Notes: generated by a model from the sequence alone, not told the origin. A stretch of DNA of 64,000 nucleotides from Methylorubrum sp. B1-46 (GCF_021117295.1 NZ_CP088247.1:916501-980500), one strand, 5' to 3'; shown: positions 25,293-34,657, counted from the stretch's first letter. A program made the numbers and translations.

Positions 25293-25721
25293 ACGCCATG
25301 ACGTGACACGTGAGCGAAAGACTTTACCGGCGCGCTCTCGATGGCTGTTCTCTGTCGTCGCCGCACCGACCCCGCGATCTTTAACGCGAATTTTTGAAAA
25401 GTACTCAAGATCTGCAGTTGTATTTGCTAATCATGCACAGTCATTTTCAGAAAATTAGACCTATTGTCCTATCATCAACATTGGAAACCCATTGCCTAAA
25501 CAGGCTGTCGAATACGGCCACGCCACCAAAATTATAATCGTCCAGAGCTAGGCCGCCCGTGGTTTGCGTCTATTTTGATCCTTGAGCAAAATATCCGCAG
25601 AGAGCAGCGGGTCTCATGACATTTTCCGCACAGCCCTGTTACGAACCGTGCCTTCATCTCATCCCGCGATCGGCGCGATCCAAGATGAACCCTGAGCCGT
25701 CACCGGCGCATGACGTGCCGG
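25293..25721. other. AT-rich intergenic island
   Basis: From about 25380 to 25640 the base composition drops to roughly half GC in a surrounding of about 70 percent (stretches such as GCAGTTGTATTTGCTAATC and CACCAAAATTATAATCG). No coding frame, inverted repeat or tRNA is apparent. It could be a regulatory region, a bound region for a nucleoid protein, or a remnant of transferred DNA. Confidence 0.5.
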
Positions 25722-27299
25722 TCACACCTCGCCACGCGGGGTTGCATTGAGCTCCGCCCAATCGAGCTCCTCCTCCAGCACGAAGTAGGCATCGTCGCCG
25801 ATCCGCCCGTCTCGGCGCAGGGTAAGGAGGCGGTCGCGGGCAGCGTGGATTGCGCGGCGGCGGGGCGGGTCAGTCGGCAGCCCTTCGGGGGCGAGACCGT
25901 CCTCGTGCGCCTCGGCCTCGGCCAGGGCGGCGTGGAACTCCCGCCGCAAGGCGTCGGCCGCTTCCGACCGGTCGCCGCTCAGAGCCTCGACCGCGGCCCC
26001 GTAAGCCTCGGCCCGGGCCCGGCCCACCTCGCGGCCGACCGGATCGGAATCCTGCAGGCCGAGCCATGCCAGGATCGGACGCAGGGTGAGGCCCTGCACT
26101 ACGAGCGTGCCGATCACCACGCAGAAGGCCGTCAGCACGATCAGGTCGCGATAGGGGAACCCGCCTCCGCCCGGTCCGCCCTCGGGAAGGGCCAGGGCCG
26201 TGGCGATGGTGACGAGGCCGCGCATGCCCGACCACGAAACGGCAAAGCCGGCGCCGAGGCCGAGATCGCGACTCTGATGCGGGTTGCCCGAATCCGCGGG
26301 GCCGGTGCCGAAGCCGACGCGGCGGATGGCGCTCGCCGGCAGCACCCAGGCGATGCGGACGAGGATGACGGTGACGACCACCGCCCCGGCGACGGAGGCG
26401 TAGGCGAATTCCTGCTCGGGCGTCATCCGCGCGAGGATCGGCCCGATCTGCTCGCCGATCAGCACGAAGGCGAGAACGTTGAGCACGAAGATCGCCGTGT
26501 CCCAGACCGCGTTCGAGATCACCCGCAGGCGCGGCGAGGTCTGGCCGGGGGCGCGGCGGGCCACGGTGATCGCGAAGCTCACCACGGTCAGCACGCCGGA
26601 CAGTTCCAGCGCCTCGGCGGCGATCCAGAGGCCGAAGGCGGCCGAGAATTGCAGCACGATCACGCTCATCGGCTCCTCGACCCGGCGCAGGATCCGCAGG
26701 TAGACGAGCGCGGCGAGCGGCCCCGCCACGAGGCTGCCGACGACGCCGATCGCAAAGGCTGGCGCGACCTCGGATACAGCGAAGGAGCCGGTCGCCGCCG
26801 CGGCGACGCCGAGCCGGTAGATCAGAAGCGAGGCGGCGTCGTTCAGGAGGCTCTCGCCGCGCAGGATCGTGGCGAGGCGGTGCGGCAGCGAGACGTGGCC
26901 GAGCACCGAGAGCGCCGCCACCGCATCGGGCGGCGCCACGATCGCGCCCAGCACGATGGCGGCCGCGAGCGGCATGTCGGGGACGAGCCAGAGCGCGACC
27001 GCCGCGACCGCCGCCGTCGTCGCCGCCACCGCCCCGACCGCGAGCCCGGCAATGGGGCGGGCATTGCGCTTCAGATCGCGCAGCGAGGTGCTGTAGCCCG
27101 CATCCATCAGCACGGGCGCGAGGAACAGGGCGAGCGCCAGTTCGGGATCGAGATTGAGACTCGGCACGCCGGGGATGAAGGCGAGGCCGACGCCGCCGAG
27201 AGCCAGGAAGGCCGGATAGGGCGCGCGCAGGCGCCGGGCCAAGCCGGCGAGCAGTACCGCGCCGACCAGGACGCCGACGATCCAATAGAACACGAACAT
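25722..27299 (-). CDS. Na+/H+ antiporter, CPA1 family
   Basis: 525 residues with about 12 membrane segments through residue 415 and a soluble C-terminal tail (about 110 residues). Ion-site features of the CPA1 family are present: GAIVAPPDAVAALSVLGHVSLP and GESLLNDAASLLIYR (the Asn-Asp pair), and SWSGMRGLVTIATALALP. The protein exchanges cytoplasmic protons and sodium across the inner membrane for pH and salt homeostasis. The C-tail is charged and helical, as in NhaP-type members. A single gene, 109 bp from the amidase gene. Confidence 0.92.
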   Translation of the reverse strand: MFVFYWIVGVLVGAVLLAGLARRLRAPYPAFLALGGVGLAFIPGVPSLNLDPELALALFLAPVLMDAGYSTSLRDLKRNARPIAGLAVGAVAATTAAVAAVALWLVPDMPLAAAIVLGAIVAPPDAVAALSVLGHVSLPHRLATILRGESLLNDAASLLIYRLGVAAAATGSFAVSEVAPAFAIGVVGSLVAGPLAALVYLRILRRVEEPMSVIVLQFSAAFGLWIAAEALELSGVLTVVSFAITVARRAPGQTSPRLRVISNAVWDTAIFVLNVLAFVLIGEQIGPILARMTPEQEFAYASVAGAVVVTVILVRIAWVLPASAIRRVGFGTGPADSGNPHQSRDLGLGAGFAVSWSGMRGLVTIATALALPEGGPGGGGFPYRDLIVLTAFCVVIGTLVVQGLTLRPILAWLGLQDSDPVGREVGRARAEAYGAAVEALSGDRSEAADALRREFHAALAEAEAHEDGLAPEGLPTDPPRRRAIHAARDRLLTLRRDGRIGDDAYFVLEEELDWAELNATPRGEV

Positions 27300-27408
27300 G
27301 AAGTCAAACGGGGCCCGACGCCCAACCGTGCCGATGACGGTGGCGACGAAACGCCGGGCAGCCGGAAATCTTTCCGAATTTTCCCGGTCGTGTGATGTGA
27401 GGTCGCGG

Positions 27409-28161
27409 TCAGGCCGGCTGCGCGGCGATCAGGTCACGCAGGGTCGTGATGGTGGAGGAATCCGCGACCCCATCGATGCGGGCCGGGCGGAAATGGCGCT
27501 GGAAAGCGGTCACGACCGCGCCCGTCGCCTCGTCGAAGTGCCCGGTGACCGGCTGCTCGTAGCCGTAGAGGGCGAGCATCGCCTGCAGGGCCTCGACCGG
27601 CTGGCCGGTCTCGCCCATGGCGAGGAAGCGCCCGTCGCGCACCGGCGCCGGCGCCACCCAATGCCCGACGCCGTCGCGCGCCAACCGTTCCCAGGGGAAG
27701 TTTTCGCCCGGATCCTCCTTGCGGGCGGGCGCCACATCGGAATGGGCCAGGACGCGGGGCGCCGGAATCGCGCGCCGGACGACGATGTCGCGGGCGAGTT
27801 CGATCACCGCCGCGATCTGCGCCTCCGGATAGGGCGGAAGTCCGCCGGCATGGCCGGGATGGGCGATCTCGATGCCGATGGAGCGCGAGTTGATGTCGCG
27901 CGCCCCCGCCCAGGCGCCGGCCCCGGCATGCCAGGCCCGGTCGGCCTCCGGCACCATCTGGACGATGCGCCCGTCCTCGAACACGAAGTAATGGGCCGAG
28001 ACTTCCGCCGCCGGGTCGCACAGGCGTTCCAGCGCCCCCTGTGCGGTCGGCATGCCGGTATAGTGCAGGATCAGCATGTCGAGCGCGTCGCCGATCCGCG
28101 CGCCGCGGTTGGGCGAGGCGACGACGGCCTGCGCGAGCGGGCTGTCGGGGGCAAAGCTCAC
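27409..28161 (-). CDS. N-acetylmuramoyl-L-alanine amidase, AmpD/AmiD type, with peptidoglycan-binding domain
   Basis: 250 residues. An Amidase_2 domain (about 25-155) has zinc ligands His33 (ILHYTG), His140 and Asp150 (AHSDVAPARKEDPG), with Glu98 in GIEIAHPGH. A C-terminal peptidoglycan-binding domain lies at about 183-245 (GQPVEALQAMLALYGYEQPVTGHFDEATGAVV). No signal peptide is visible, so a cytosolic AmpD-like recycling role on anhydro-muropeptides fits best. The ATG overlaps the stop of the TerB/J-domain gene (ATGA). Confidence 0.92.
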   Translation of the reverse strand: MSFAPDSPLAQAVVASPNRGARIGDALDMLILHYTGMPTAQGALERLCDPAAEVSAHYFVFEDGRIVQMVPEADRAWHAGAGAWAGARDINSRSIGIEIAHPGHAGGLPPYPEAQIAAVIELARDIVVRRAIPAPRVLAHSDVAPARKEDPGENFPWERLARDGVGHWVAPAPVRDGRFLAMGETGQPVEALQAMLALYGYEQPVTGHFDEATGAVVTAFQRHFRPARIDGVADSSTITTLRDLIAAQPA

Positions 28162-28883
28162 GTCAGCCCCCGCTCGGCCGCGATCCGATCCCAGGCGGCG
28201 TTGATGGCGGCGAGCCGGTGCGTGGCGATCGCCACCGCCTCCGGCGGAAGGCCGCGGGCGAGCGCCCGGTCGGGATGATTCTCGGCCACCAGCCGCCGAT
28301 ACTGCGCCTTGAGGGCGGCCGGGTCGGCGGAGCGTTCGAGGCCGAGCACGAGGTAGGGATCGTCGGCAAGCCGAACGTGCCGGGCGGCGATCCGGCGGAA
28401 GGCGGCCTCGTCGAGGCCGAAGATACCGGCCACCGCGCGCAGGTAGCGCTCCTCGCCCTCATGGATCGCCCCGTCGGCGGTGGCGATGTGAAACAGGCCG
28501 TCGAGCACGTCCTCGAGCAGGGCCGGCTCCTCGCCGAAGGCCGAGGCGAGCTGCCCGGCATAGGCCTCGAAGCCGTCCGTCGTCGCCTTGGCGAGATCGA
28601 ACAGGCGCTGGACGCCCGCGCGCGCCTCGGGCTCGACCTGCACCACGCGTTCGAACGCCTGAACCTCGGAATCGGTCACCACGCCGTCCGATTTCGCCAT
28701 CTTGGCCGCGAGCGCCACCAGCCCCGTGGTGAACACCACGTCCCGCGGCGTCGGACCGAAGGGCGCGCCCTCGCGATCGACGAGGAAGTGGCCGGCGACG
28801 CTTCCCACCAGTGCCCCGATCGGCCCACCGACCAGCACGCCGATCCCGGCCCCGCCGATCTTGCCCCAAAGGCCGGTGCTCAT
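28158..28883 (-). CDS. TerB-like and J-domain protein (DjlA-like)
   Basis: 241 residues. A Gly-rich hydrophobic N-terminus (about 10-34, GGAGIGVLVGGPIGALVGSVAG) could be a membrane anchor; residues 45-165 form a TerB-type helical domain; residues 175-238 are a J domain with HPD at 203-205 (LVAENHPDRALAR). The architecture is that of DjlA, a membrane-linked DnaK co-chaperone. It is first in a two-gene unit with the amidase, which it overlaps by four bases, a combination widespread in alphaproteobacteria. Confidence 0.9.
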   Translation of the reverse strand: MSTGLWGKIGGAGIGVLVGGPIGALVGSVAGHFLVDREGAPFGPTPRDVVFTTGLVALAAKMAKSDGVVTDSEVQAFERVVQVEPEARAGVQRLFDLAKATTDGFEAYAGQLASAFGEEPALLEDVLDGLFHIATADGAIHEGEERYLRAVAGIFGLDEAAFRRIAARHVRLADDPYLVLGLERSADPAALKAQYRRLVAENHPDRALARGLPPEAVAIATHRLAAINAAWDRIAAERGLT

Positions 28884-29029
28884 CGGGCGCCGCCCGCGGA
28901 CGGTCGAGGGGAAGGTGAGAGATCCAGGACAGGCAAGGACGAATCCGAGGTCATTCGGCGGGAGCGTTCGTCACGGCTTAACGCCGCAAACCGTACCGCA
29001 GCGCAAGCCCGATGCGTTGACGGGCCGCA

Positions 29030-29063
29030 AAAGGAAAAGGGCCGGGGCTCCCCACCCCGGCCC
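29030..29063 (-). terminator. Rho-independent terminator of the glycine-zipper gene
   Basis: Nine-base-pair stem GGGCCGGGG / CCCCGGCCC; on the minus strand it is followed by TTTTCCTTTT. It lies 24 bp after the stop of the gene at 29087-29356. Confidence 0.85.
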
Positions 29064-29086
29064 TTTCCACAATGCGCGTGTCGCGA

Positions 29087-29356
29087 TCAGCGGCAGTAGA
29101 CGTTGCCGTACTCGTCGCGGAAGGTGCCGTAGGGGCAGCGCGGCGCCGAGGCGGCACCGGCGATCGCGCCACCCGCACCGCCGATCGCGGCACCGGCGAG
29201 CGCACCGCCCGCGCGGCCCGTAGCGAGCCCGCCGACCGCAGCGCCCAGACCCGCACCGAGGGCCGCACCGCCCAGCGCCCGATCCTGAGGCGTGTTGCAG
29301 GCACCGAGCGAGAGCGCGAGGCTGCCCGCGAGGGCGGCGGCAATGAGTCTCTTCAT
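29087..29356 (-). CDS. Small glycine-zipper lipoprotein
   Basis: 89 residues from ATG 29356. Lipobox SLGAC puts the lipidated Cys at position 20. The mature part has repeated glycine-zipper helices (GGAALGAGLGAAVGGLATG, GGALAGAAIGGAGGAIAG) and a C-terminal APRCPYGTFRDEYGNVYCR with two cysteines. This layout matches small Rhizobiales envelope lipoproteins of unknown function. A longer frame to 29572 is not supported by the lipobox position. Confidence 0.75.
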   Translation of the reverse strand: MKRLIAAALAGSLALSLGACNTPQDRALGGAALGAGLGAAVGGLATGRAGGALAGAAIGGAGGAIAGAASAPRCPYGTFRDEYGNVYCR

Positions 29357-29586
29357 GGTGGTCCGAACTCCCTTGTGCATCGGCGATCGGGCCTGTTGCC
29401 GGCGCGGGGCACCGTTTGGCCTTGGTTTGTCACCGGCTGCCATCGACGGCACATGAAACGGCCAAGATTGGGGCAGGTTGCATCGGCGCATGACTTTTCG
29501 CCCTGCGCCTGCCATCTGAGGGCGCACCTGTTGCAAAATCGCCCGGCTTCGGCCCGTTGCCGCCGGGTTCATGACCGAGGACCGCC

Positions 29587-30225
29587 ATGCCCAAAGCCAG
29601 CCTGATCGTCCGCAAGGCCGCCGTCCGGCCCGATCTCGTCGTCGATACGGTGACCCTCGACCATACCGCGCGGGGACAGGCGCACGCCCATCTGACCACG
29701 GCGGGCGGGCTGTCCGTCGATCTCACCCTGGACCGCGCCGCGGGCCTGGAGGACGGTGACGCGTTGAAGCTCGACGACGGGCGCCTCGTCGGCGTGCGCG
29801 CCGCCGATGAGGCGCTGCTCGAAGTCCGCGCCGGCAATCCCGCCCGTCTGCTGCGCCTCGCCTGGCAACTCGGCGGCGAGCATGTTCCCGCCGAGGTCGG
29901 CGCGGACGTTCTCTACGTCCCGGCCAGGGCCGCCGAACTGGTCCGCGGCGCGGGCTGCATGGCCAGCCCGCTGAACCGGCCCTTCAAGCCGGAAAAGGCT
30001 GCCCACGACCACAGCCAGTGCGGCCACGATCACCATGGCCACCATCACCACGACCACGAGGCTCACGCGCGTCACGACCACGGACAGCCCCCGGCGCATC
30101 AGCACGGGTCCGACCATGATCACGGTCACAACCATGACCACGGAAGCTGCGGGCATGATCACAGCCACGATCACACCCACGAACATGGGCACGATCACAG
30201 CCACGGGCATCGTCATAAGCATTGA
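29587..30225 (+). CDS. ureE: Urease accessory protein UreE with His-rich C-terminus
   Basis: 212 residues. The N-terminal 135 residues match UreE: LDHTARGQAHAHLTTAGG, LTLDRAAGLEDGDALKLDDG, then LLRLAWQLGGEHVPAEVGADVLYV (the metal-site region). The tail from about 138 has roughly 32 histidines in 75 residues, mixed with Asp and Gly, consistent with a nickel store. UreE delivers Ni2+ to urease through UreG. No other urease gene is in the window, so it is an orphan here. The tail is low-complexity and may vary in length between strains. Confidence 0.9.
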   Translation: MPKASLIVRKAAVRPDLVVDTVTLDHTARGQAHAHLTTAGGLSVDLTLDRAAGLEDGDALKLDDGRLVGVRAADEALLEVRAGNPARLLRLAWQLGGEHVPAEVGADVLYVPARAAELVRGAGCMASPLNRPFKPEKAAHDHSQCGHDHHGHHHHDHEAHARHDHGQPPAHQHGSDHDHGHNHDHGSCGHDHSHDHTHEHGHDHSHGHRHKH

Positions 30226-30355
30226 GCTGTCCGGCTCCGTCGAGAGCCAGGGCTGAAGCATACGGGAACGGCACGGGCACAGCCCTTGCCGTCCCATTGC
30301 GGAACAGGCGGGGATGCAGGATCGTTGCCCCGGAGATTCCATCCGGAGGCGGGCC

Positions 30356-30508
30356 GTGACGGCACTCAGCGTCTTCCAGAACGACGACGGCCTCTGGGCC
30401 GTTACCGCACAAGGTCTCGTGGTCACCGGCCTGACCAAGGAGAGCGCGGAGGCCTTTGCGGAGGCCTTCCTGCGGCTTCACGACGAGGCGCTCCCGGCAG
30501 CAACCTAG
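30356..30508 (+). CDS. Small hypothetical protein, GTG start
   Basis: 50 residues from GTG 30356, chosen because GGAGG lies six bases upstream; ATG 30314 would add 14 Arg-rich residues. The sequence, TALSVFQNDDGLWAVTAQGL and VVTGLTKESAEAFAEAFLRL, looks like a small beta-beta-alpha fold. No family named. A hairpin without a T run (30263-30294) separates it from ureE. Confidence 0.5.
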   Translation: MTALSVFQNDDGLWAVTAQGLVVTGLTKESAEAFAEAFLRLHDEALPAAT

Positions 30509-30772
30509 CCGGTCGGCGGCAGGCTGCCGGCCGCTGCGCAAGCGCTCGGCCTCTCCCGCCACGCGCTTCCCTTCCGGCCCCGGACAAGGCGTGATATCCG
30601 GGCGCACATCGCCGAGATCGCCCTGAACGACGACCTTCGGCTCGCGGAGCGAAGGCGCAAGTCGATGTCCGGCCAATCCGGACGGGGCGGTTCGCGTCCG
30701 ATCGAGCCGCCGCGTGGATCGGTTCTCGCGAATGGCTCAGGGCGGACGAGAATCGAACGGAACAGGGCGCAC

Positions 30773-31795
30773 GTGTCGACGCCGACGGATATCCCGAACG
30801 CTCTCAGCGGCTGGCGCTTCAGCGTCGCCCCGATGATGGACTGGACCGACCGGCAGTGTCGCGCGTTCCACCGCACCCTGTCGCGCCGGGCCCGACTCTA
30901 CACCGAGATGGTGACGACCGGCGCCGTGCTGCATGGGGATCGGGAGCGGCTGCTCGGCTTCGATGCCGGCGAGCATCCAGTCGCGGTGCAGCTCGGCGGC
31001 TCCGATCCAGGGGACCTCGCGGCGGCGGCGCGGATCGCCGCCGATTTCGGTTACGCCGAGATCAACCTCAATGTCGGCTGCCCCTCCGACCGGGTGCAGG
31101 AGGGACGCTTCGGCGCCTGCCTGATGCGTGAGCCGGATCTGGTGGGTGCGTGCGTGGCGGCCATGAAGGCGGCCGTCGCCGTGCCCGTCACGGTGAAATG
31201 CCGCCTCGGCGTCGATGATCAGGATACAGAGCAGGCCCTCGACGCCGTGGCCGGCACGGTGATCGCGGCCGGTGCCGACGGGCTCATCGTCCACGCCCGC
31301 AAGGCTTGGCTGAAAGGCCTGTCACCGCGCGAGAACCGGGATGTGCCCCCCCTCGATTACGGCCGGGTCGCTCGGTTGAAGCGGGCGCATCCCGCCCTGC
31401 CGATCGCGATCAACGGCGGAATTGCCGACATCGCCGCCGCCAAGGCGCGGCTGACGGAGGTCGACGGCGTGATGATCGGTCGGGCGGCCTATACCGAGCC
31501 GGCTCTGCTCCTCGACGTCGATCCCGAGCTGTTCGGCGAGCCGGCGCCCGTGGCCGACGCCTTCGCTGCGGTCGAAGCGTTCGAGCCGGTCATCGCGGCG
31601 GGGCTCGAACGCGGCCTACGCCTGCATGCCTATACCCGGCACATGCTCGGCCTGTTCAACGGGCGGCCCGGCGCGCGGGCCTATCGCCGGCATCTGGCCA
31701 CCGCCGGCATGGCCGCGGAGGCCGGGATCGGCACCCTGCGAGAGGCGACGGCCAAGGTCTCGCGGGACCGTCCGCCGGCCTCCGCAGCGGCCTGA
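30773..31795 (+). CDS. dusA: tRNA-dihydrouridine synthase A
   Basis: 340 residues from GTG 30773 (AGGG nearby); an upstream ATG at 30665 would add 36 residues with no match to the family. DusA features: FSVAPMMDWTDRQCRAFHR at the start, the FMN-binding barrel, NLNVGCPSDRVQEGRFGACLM with the catalytic Cys in GAC, VKCRLGVDD, LIVHARKAWLKGLSP, and INGGI. The enzyme reduces U20/U20a in tRNA. Monocistronic by appearance. Confidence 0.92.
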   Translation: MSTPTDIPNALSGWRFSVAPMMDWTDRQCRAFHRTLSRRARLYTEMVTTGAVLHGDRERLLGFDAGEHPVAVQLGGSDPGDLAAAARIAADFGYAEINLNVGCPSDRVQEGRFGACLMREPDLVGACVAAMKAAVAVPVTVKCRLGVDDQDTEQALDAVAGTVIAAGADGLIVHARKAWLKGLSPRENRDVPPLDYGRVARLKRAHPALPIAINGGIADIAAAKARLTEVDGVMIGRAAYTEPALLLDVDPELFGEPAPVADAFAAVEAFEPVIAAGLERGLRLHAYTRHMLGLFNGRPGARAYRRHLATAGMAAEAGIGTLREATAKVSRDRPPASAAA

Positions 31796-31836
31796 AGGTC
31801 GGCCCCGGTCGAAGGGACGATCGGCGATCCGTCTCA

Positions 31837-31875
31837 GAGTGCCTCGCAAAACGCCCGCTCACCGACCGTTCTCGC
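31837..31875 (-). repeat. Family B intergenic repeat, copy 1 (short)
   Basis: GAGTGCCTCGCAAAACGCCC then CGACCGTTCTCGC, 39 bases, directly touching the TGA stop (31876-31878) of the GGDEF-EAL gene. It lacks the central part seen in copy 2. Confidence 0.7.
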
Positions 31876-33894
31876 TCAGGCGGCGCGGCGCTTGCGGCCG
31901 TTCCAGGTCTCGAGAAGCGCCGGAAGGGCGCTCGCCGGAACCGGCGGACTGAACAGGTAGCCCTGCACCTCGTCGCAGCCCTCCTCGCGCAGCCAAGCGA
32001 GCTGCTCCGGCGTCTCGACACCTTCCGCGGTCGTCGTCATGCCGAGGCTGGAGGCGAGGCTGACCACCGCCCGCACGATGAAGCCCGACCCCTGCTCCAC
32101 CGTCAGGTCGCGGGTGAAGGACTGATCGACCTTCATCTTGTCGAAGGGGAAGCTGCGCAGGTAGCTCAAACTGGAATAGCCGGTGCCGAAATCGTCCATG
32201 GCAATGCGGACCCCGAGATCCCGCAGCCCGTGCAGGATCGCCACCGTGGCGCTGCCGTTGACGAGCAGGACGCTCTCGGTGATTTCCAGTTCGAGGCGGC
32301 GGGCGGGCAGACCGCTCTCGGCCAGCGCCTCCTTCACCGTGCCGATCAGCGCGGTCGAGGTGAATTGCGCCGCCGAGACGTTGACCGCGACCTTGAGCCC
32401 TTCCGGCCAACGCGCGGCCTCGCGGCAGGCGCGCCGCAGGACCCATTCGCCCAAAGGCACGATGAGGCCGATCTCCTCGGCGAGCGGCACGAATTCGGCG
32501 GGCGAGACGCGCCCCCGCGTCGGGTGCGTCCAGCGCAGCAGCGCCTCGAAGCCGCAGATGCGCTCCTGGGACAGGTCGTAGATCGGCTGGTAGTGCAGGT
32601 CGAACACCTCCGCCTCGAAGGCGGCGCGCAGGTCGAGTTCGAGGGAGCGGCGGGCCTGAAGGCGGGAATCCATCTCCGCCTCGAAGAACCGGAACACGCC
32701 GCGCCCGTCGCCCTTGGCGCGATAGAGGGCGACGTCGGCGCATTGCATCAGCCGCTCGGGCTCCAGGCCGTCGCTCGGCGCGAGCGCGATCCCGATGCTG
32801 ACGCCGATGGTAACGGAGTGATGGGTGAGCGCGTAGGGCGCGCTGACCACGTCGAGGATGCGCTTGGCCAGAGTGGCGGCATCCGCCGGCGCCTCGACCG
32901 CCGCCTGGATGACCGCGAACTCGTCGCCGCCGAGCCGGGCCACGATGTCCACCTCGCGCAGGCAGGCTCTGAGGCGGTGGGCCACCGCCCGCAGCAACTC
33001 GTCGCCGACCGCATGGCCGAGGGTGTCGTTGACCTGCTTGAAGTTGTCGAGGTCGAGGCAGAGAACGGCGAAACCGGTATCGCGCCGGGCCTGGATGATC
33101 GCTCCCTCGATGCGCTCGCGCAGCAGCACGCGGTTGGGCAGTTCGGTCACGGCATCGTGCCGGGCCATGTGGGCGATGCGGGCCTCGGCGTTCCAGCGCT
33201 CGGTCACTTCCTCGAAGATCGCCACGAAGCCGCCGCCGTCGATCGGCTGGATCTCGATGGCGACGATGCGCCCGTCGGCGAGGTGCTGGATCTGGGTCGG
33301 CACGGCGTCGGCCCCCATCAGAGCGTCGATCTCGGCCAATTGTTCGGCTTCGCTCCGGTCCGACCGGCTTTCGGCCATGACGCTGCGGCGCAGGACCTCC
33401 TGTGCCGGCATGCCCGGCGTCACGGCACCGGTCGGCAGGCGGTAGATCTCATGGTAGCGGCGGTTGATCACGAGCAGCCGGTGATCGCCATCGTAGAGCA
33501 GGAAGCCCAGGGAGAGCGTATCGAGCGCGGCGTTCAGCCGGGCGATGCGGTCGCTCAGTTCCTCCACGCGGCGCTCCAAACCCGCGATGTCGGCTGCAGA
33601 CCGCGCGCCGTCCCCCTGCCCGGCCGTCGCCATTGCCGCGCCGAGACGACGGTGGAGCTGGCGCAACGCGAGGAGCACCAGGGCAAGCGCCGCGGCACCG
33701 GCGCCGGCAATCAGCAGGGCCCGCGCGGCCGGATCAGCCGAGAATGAGGCCGCGAACGCGGCGGACGCCAATCCGGTTACGGTCAGGCACAGCCACAGGC
33801 CGGCGCGCAGGACGTCGCCGCGCATCGCACCCGCGCCGCTTCGCGGAACCGACGAGCGATCTGCGGCTCCGCACCCTTCGGCCTGCGCCTGCAT
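31876..33894 (-). CDS. PAS-GGDEF-EAL cyclic di-GMP signalling protein
   Basis: 672 residues from ATG 33894; longer (33972) and shorter (33825) starts are possible. Two membrane segments lie near residues 30-70, then a short coil, a PAS-like domain with LLYDGDHRLLVINRRYHEIY, GGDEF with RLGGDEFAV, and a C-terminal EAL domain (GFEALLRW, then ITESVLL, DDFGTGYSSL, KVDQSFTRDL, AEGVET). It could make and/or break c-di-GMP; both active-site motifs look intact. It lies near flagellar and BLUF genes, suggesting control of motility or surface growth. Confidence 0.9.
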   Translation of the reverse strand: MQAQAEGCGAADRSSVPRSGAGAMRGDVLRAGLWLCLTVTGLASAAFAASFSADPAARALLIAGAGAAALALVLLALRQLHRRLGAAMATAGQGDGARSAADIAGLERRVEELSDRIARLNAALDTLSLGFLLYDGDHRLLVINRRYHEIYRLPTGAVTPGMPAQEVLRRSVMAESRSDRSEAEQLAEIDALMGADAVPTQIQHLADGRIVAIEIQPIDGGGFVAIFEEVTERWNAEARIAHMARHDAVTELPNRVLLRERIEGAIIQARRDTGFAVLCLDLDNFKQVNDTLGHAVGDELLRAVAHRLRACLREVDIVARLGGDEFAVIQAAVEAPADAATLAKRILDVVSAPYALTHHSVTIGVSIGIALAPSDGLEPERLMQCADVALYRAKGDGRGVFRFFEAEMDSRLQARRSLELDLRAAFEAEVFDLHYQPIYDLSQERICGFEALLRWTHPTRGRVSPAEFVPLAEEIGLIVPLGEWVLRRACREAARWPEGLKVAVNVSAAQFTSTALIGTVKEALAESGLPARRLELEITESVLLVNGSATVAILHGLRDLGVRIAMDDFGTGYSSLSYLRSFPFDKMKVDQSFTRDLTVEQGSGFIVRAVVSLASSLGMTTTAEGVETPEQLAWLREEGCDEVQGYLFSPPVPASALPALLETWNGRKRRAA

Positions 33895-34204
33895 CAGTAG
33901 CCCGACCTTCCTCTCCGTCCGCGACGAGAATGCCCGGATCCGGTTAAGACGGCCTCTCGTGAATTCAACCACAGATCAACCTGTCTCGGGCTCGGCCGAC
34001 GGTTCGGAGCGATCACGCCTCCCGCGCGCGCCCTCTCCCGGCCTGCGTGTGCGCCTGTTCAAGCCGGCAATGCGCCCCATCCCGGTCCGACCGCGGGACG
34101 GGCCGGGCCCGGAGCGGCCGGTTCCGAGTGCCTCACACAAATCCCGGCGACCGACCGTTCTCGCTCGGGCGAGGACAGCGCGGCGGGGGTTTTGGGGGAG
34201 ACGC
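33895..34204. other. Intergenic region between the GGDEF-EAL gene and the receiver gene
   Basis: 310 bp. The distal 79 bases are a family B repeat. The part next to the GGDEF-EAL start (33895-34000) contains its promoter region with GAGAGGAAGG upstream of the start. No other gene is supported. Confidence 0.4.
34126..34204 (-). repeat. Family B intergenic repeat, copy 2 (full length)
   Basis: 79 bases from GAGTGCCTCAC to GGAGACGCTC, with CGACCGTTCTCGC inside and a GGGGGTTTTGGGGGAGACGC end. It abuts the TGA stop (34205-34207) of the receiver gene. Ends can pair with each other (GAGTGCCTCAC with GGGAGACGCTC is partial). Confidence 0.75.
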
Positions 34205-34657
34205 TCAGAACTTGCCCAGCAGCGGAAATTCCTGGCTCAGCGTCGACTCGGCAGGCAGCGGCGCCTCGCGGCGGCGCGGCTTGCGGTTGAGCACCTGTTT
34301 CAGCTTGGTCTTCAAGAGGTTGATGTCGAACGGCTTGAGGATGAAGGCGTCGGCACCCGCGACGTGGGCGTGGTTGATGTCCTCAAAGTCGAACGAGGTC
34401 TCGGTGAGGATGAAGGGCGTGTTCATCAGGCTGTCGTCGGCCCGAATCTCCCGCAGGAGCTGAAGCCCGTCCATCGGCTCCATGGCGAGGTCGGAGATGA
34501 CCAGGGCGTAGCGGCGCTCCCGCATGCGGCTGAGGGCCTCGGTGCCGTCCGATACGCCCTCCACGTCCGGGAAGCCGAGGCGGGACATCAATTCGATGAT
34601 CAGCCGCAGCAGCTTGGGCTGATCATCGACGATGAGGATGGGAAGTGTGTCGCTCAT
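34205..34657 (-). CDS. Single-domain response regulator
   Basis: 150 residues, a stand-alone receiver domain: acidic Asp11/Asp12, phosphoacceptor Asp56 (VISDLAMEPMDG), Thr85, and Lys108 (FILKPFD). A basic tail (KPRRREAPLPAEST) follows. No output domain, so it must act on a partner, as CheY does. Next to it on the same strand, 59 bp upstream, is a BLUF photoreceptor gene, which suggests light input to a phosphorelay. The partner kinase is not in the window. Confidence 0.88.
   Translation of the reverse strand: MSDTLPILIVDDQPKLLRLIIELMSRLGFPDVEGVSDGTEALSRMRERRYALVISDLAMEPMDGLQLLREIRADDSLMNTPFILTETSFDFEDINHAHVAGADAFILKPFDINLLKTKLKQVLNRKPRRREAPLPAESTLSQEFPLLGKF

Noticed and set aside
31306..33747. 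Plus-strand frame of 813 codons across dusA and the GGDEF-EAL gene
   Set aside because: It lies opposite recognised domains and has shadow-frame composition.
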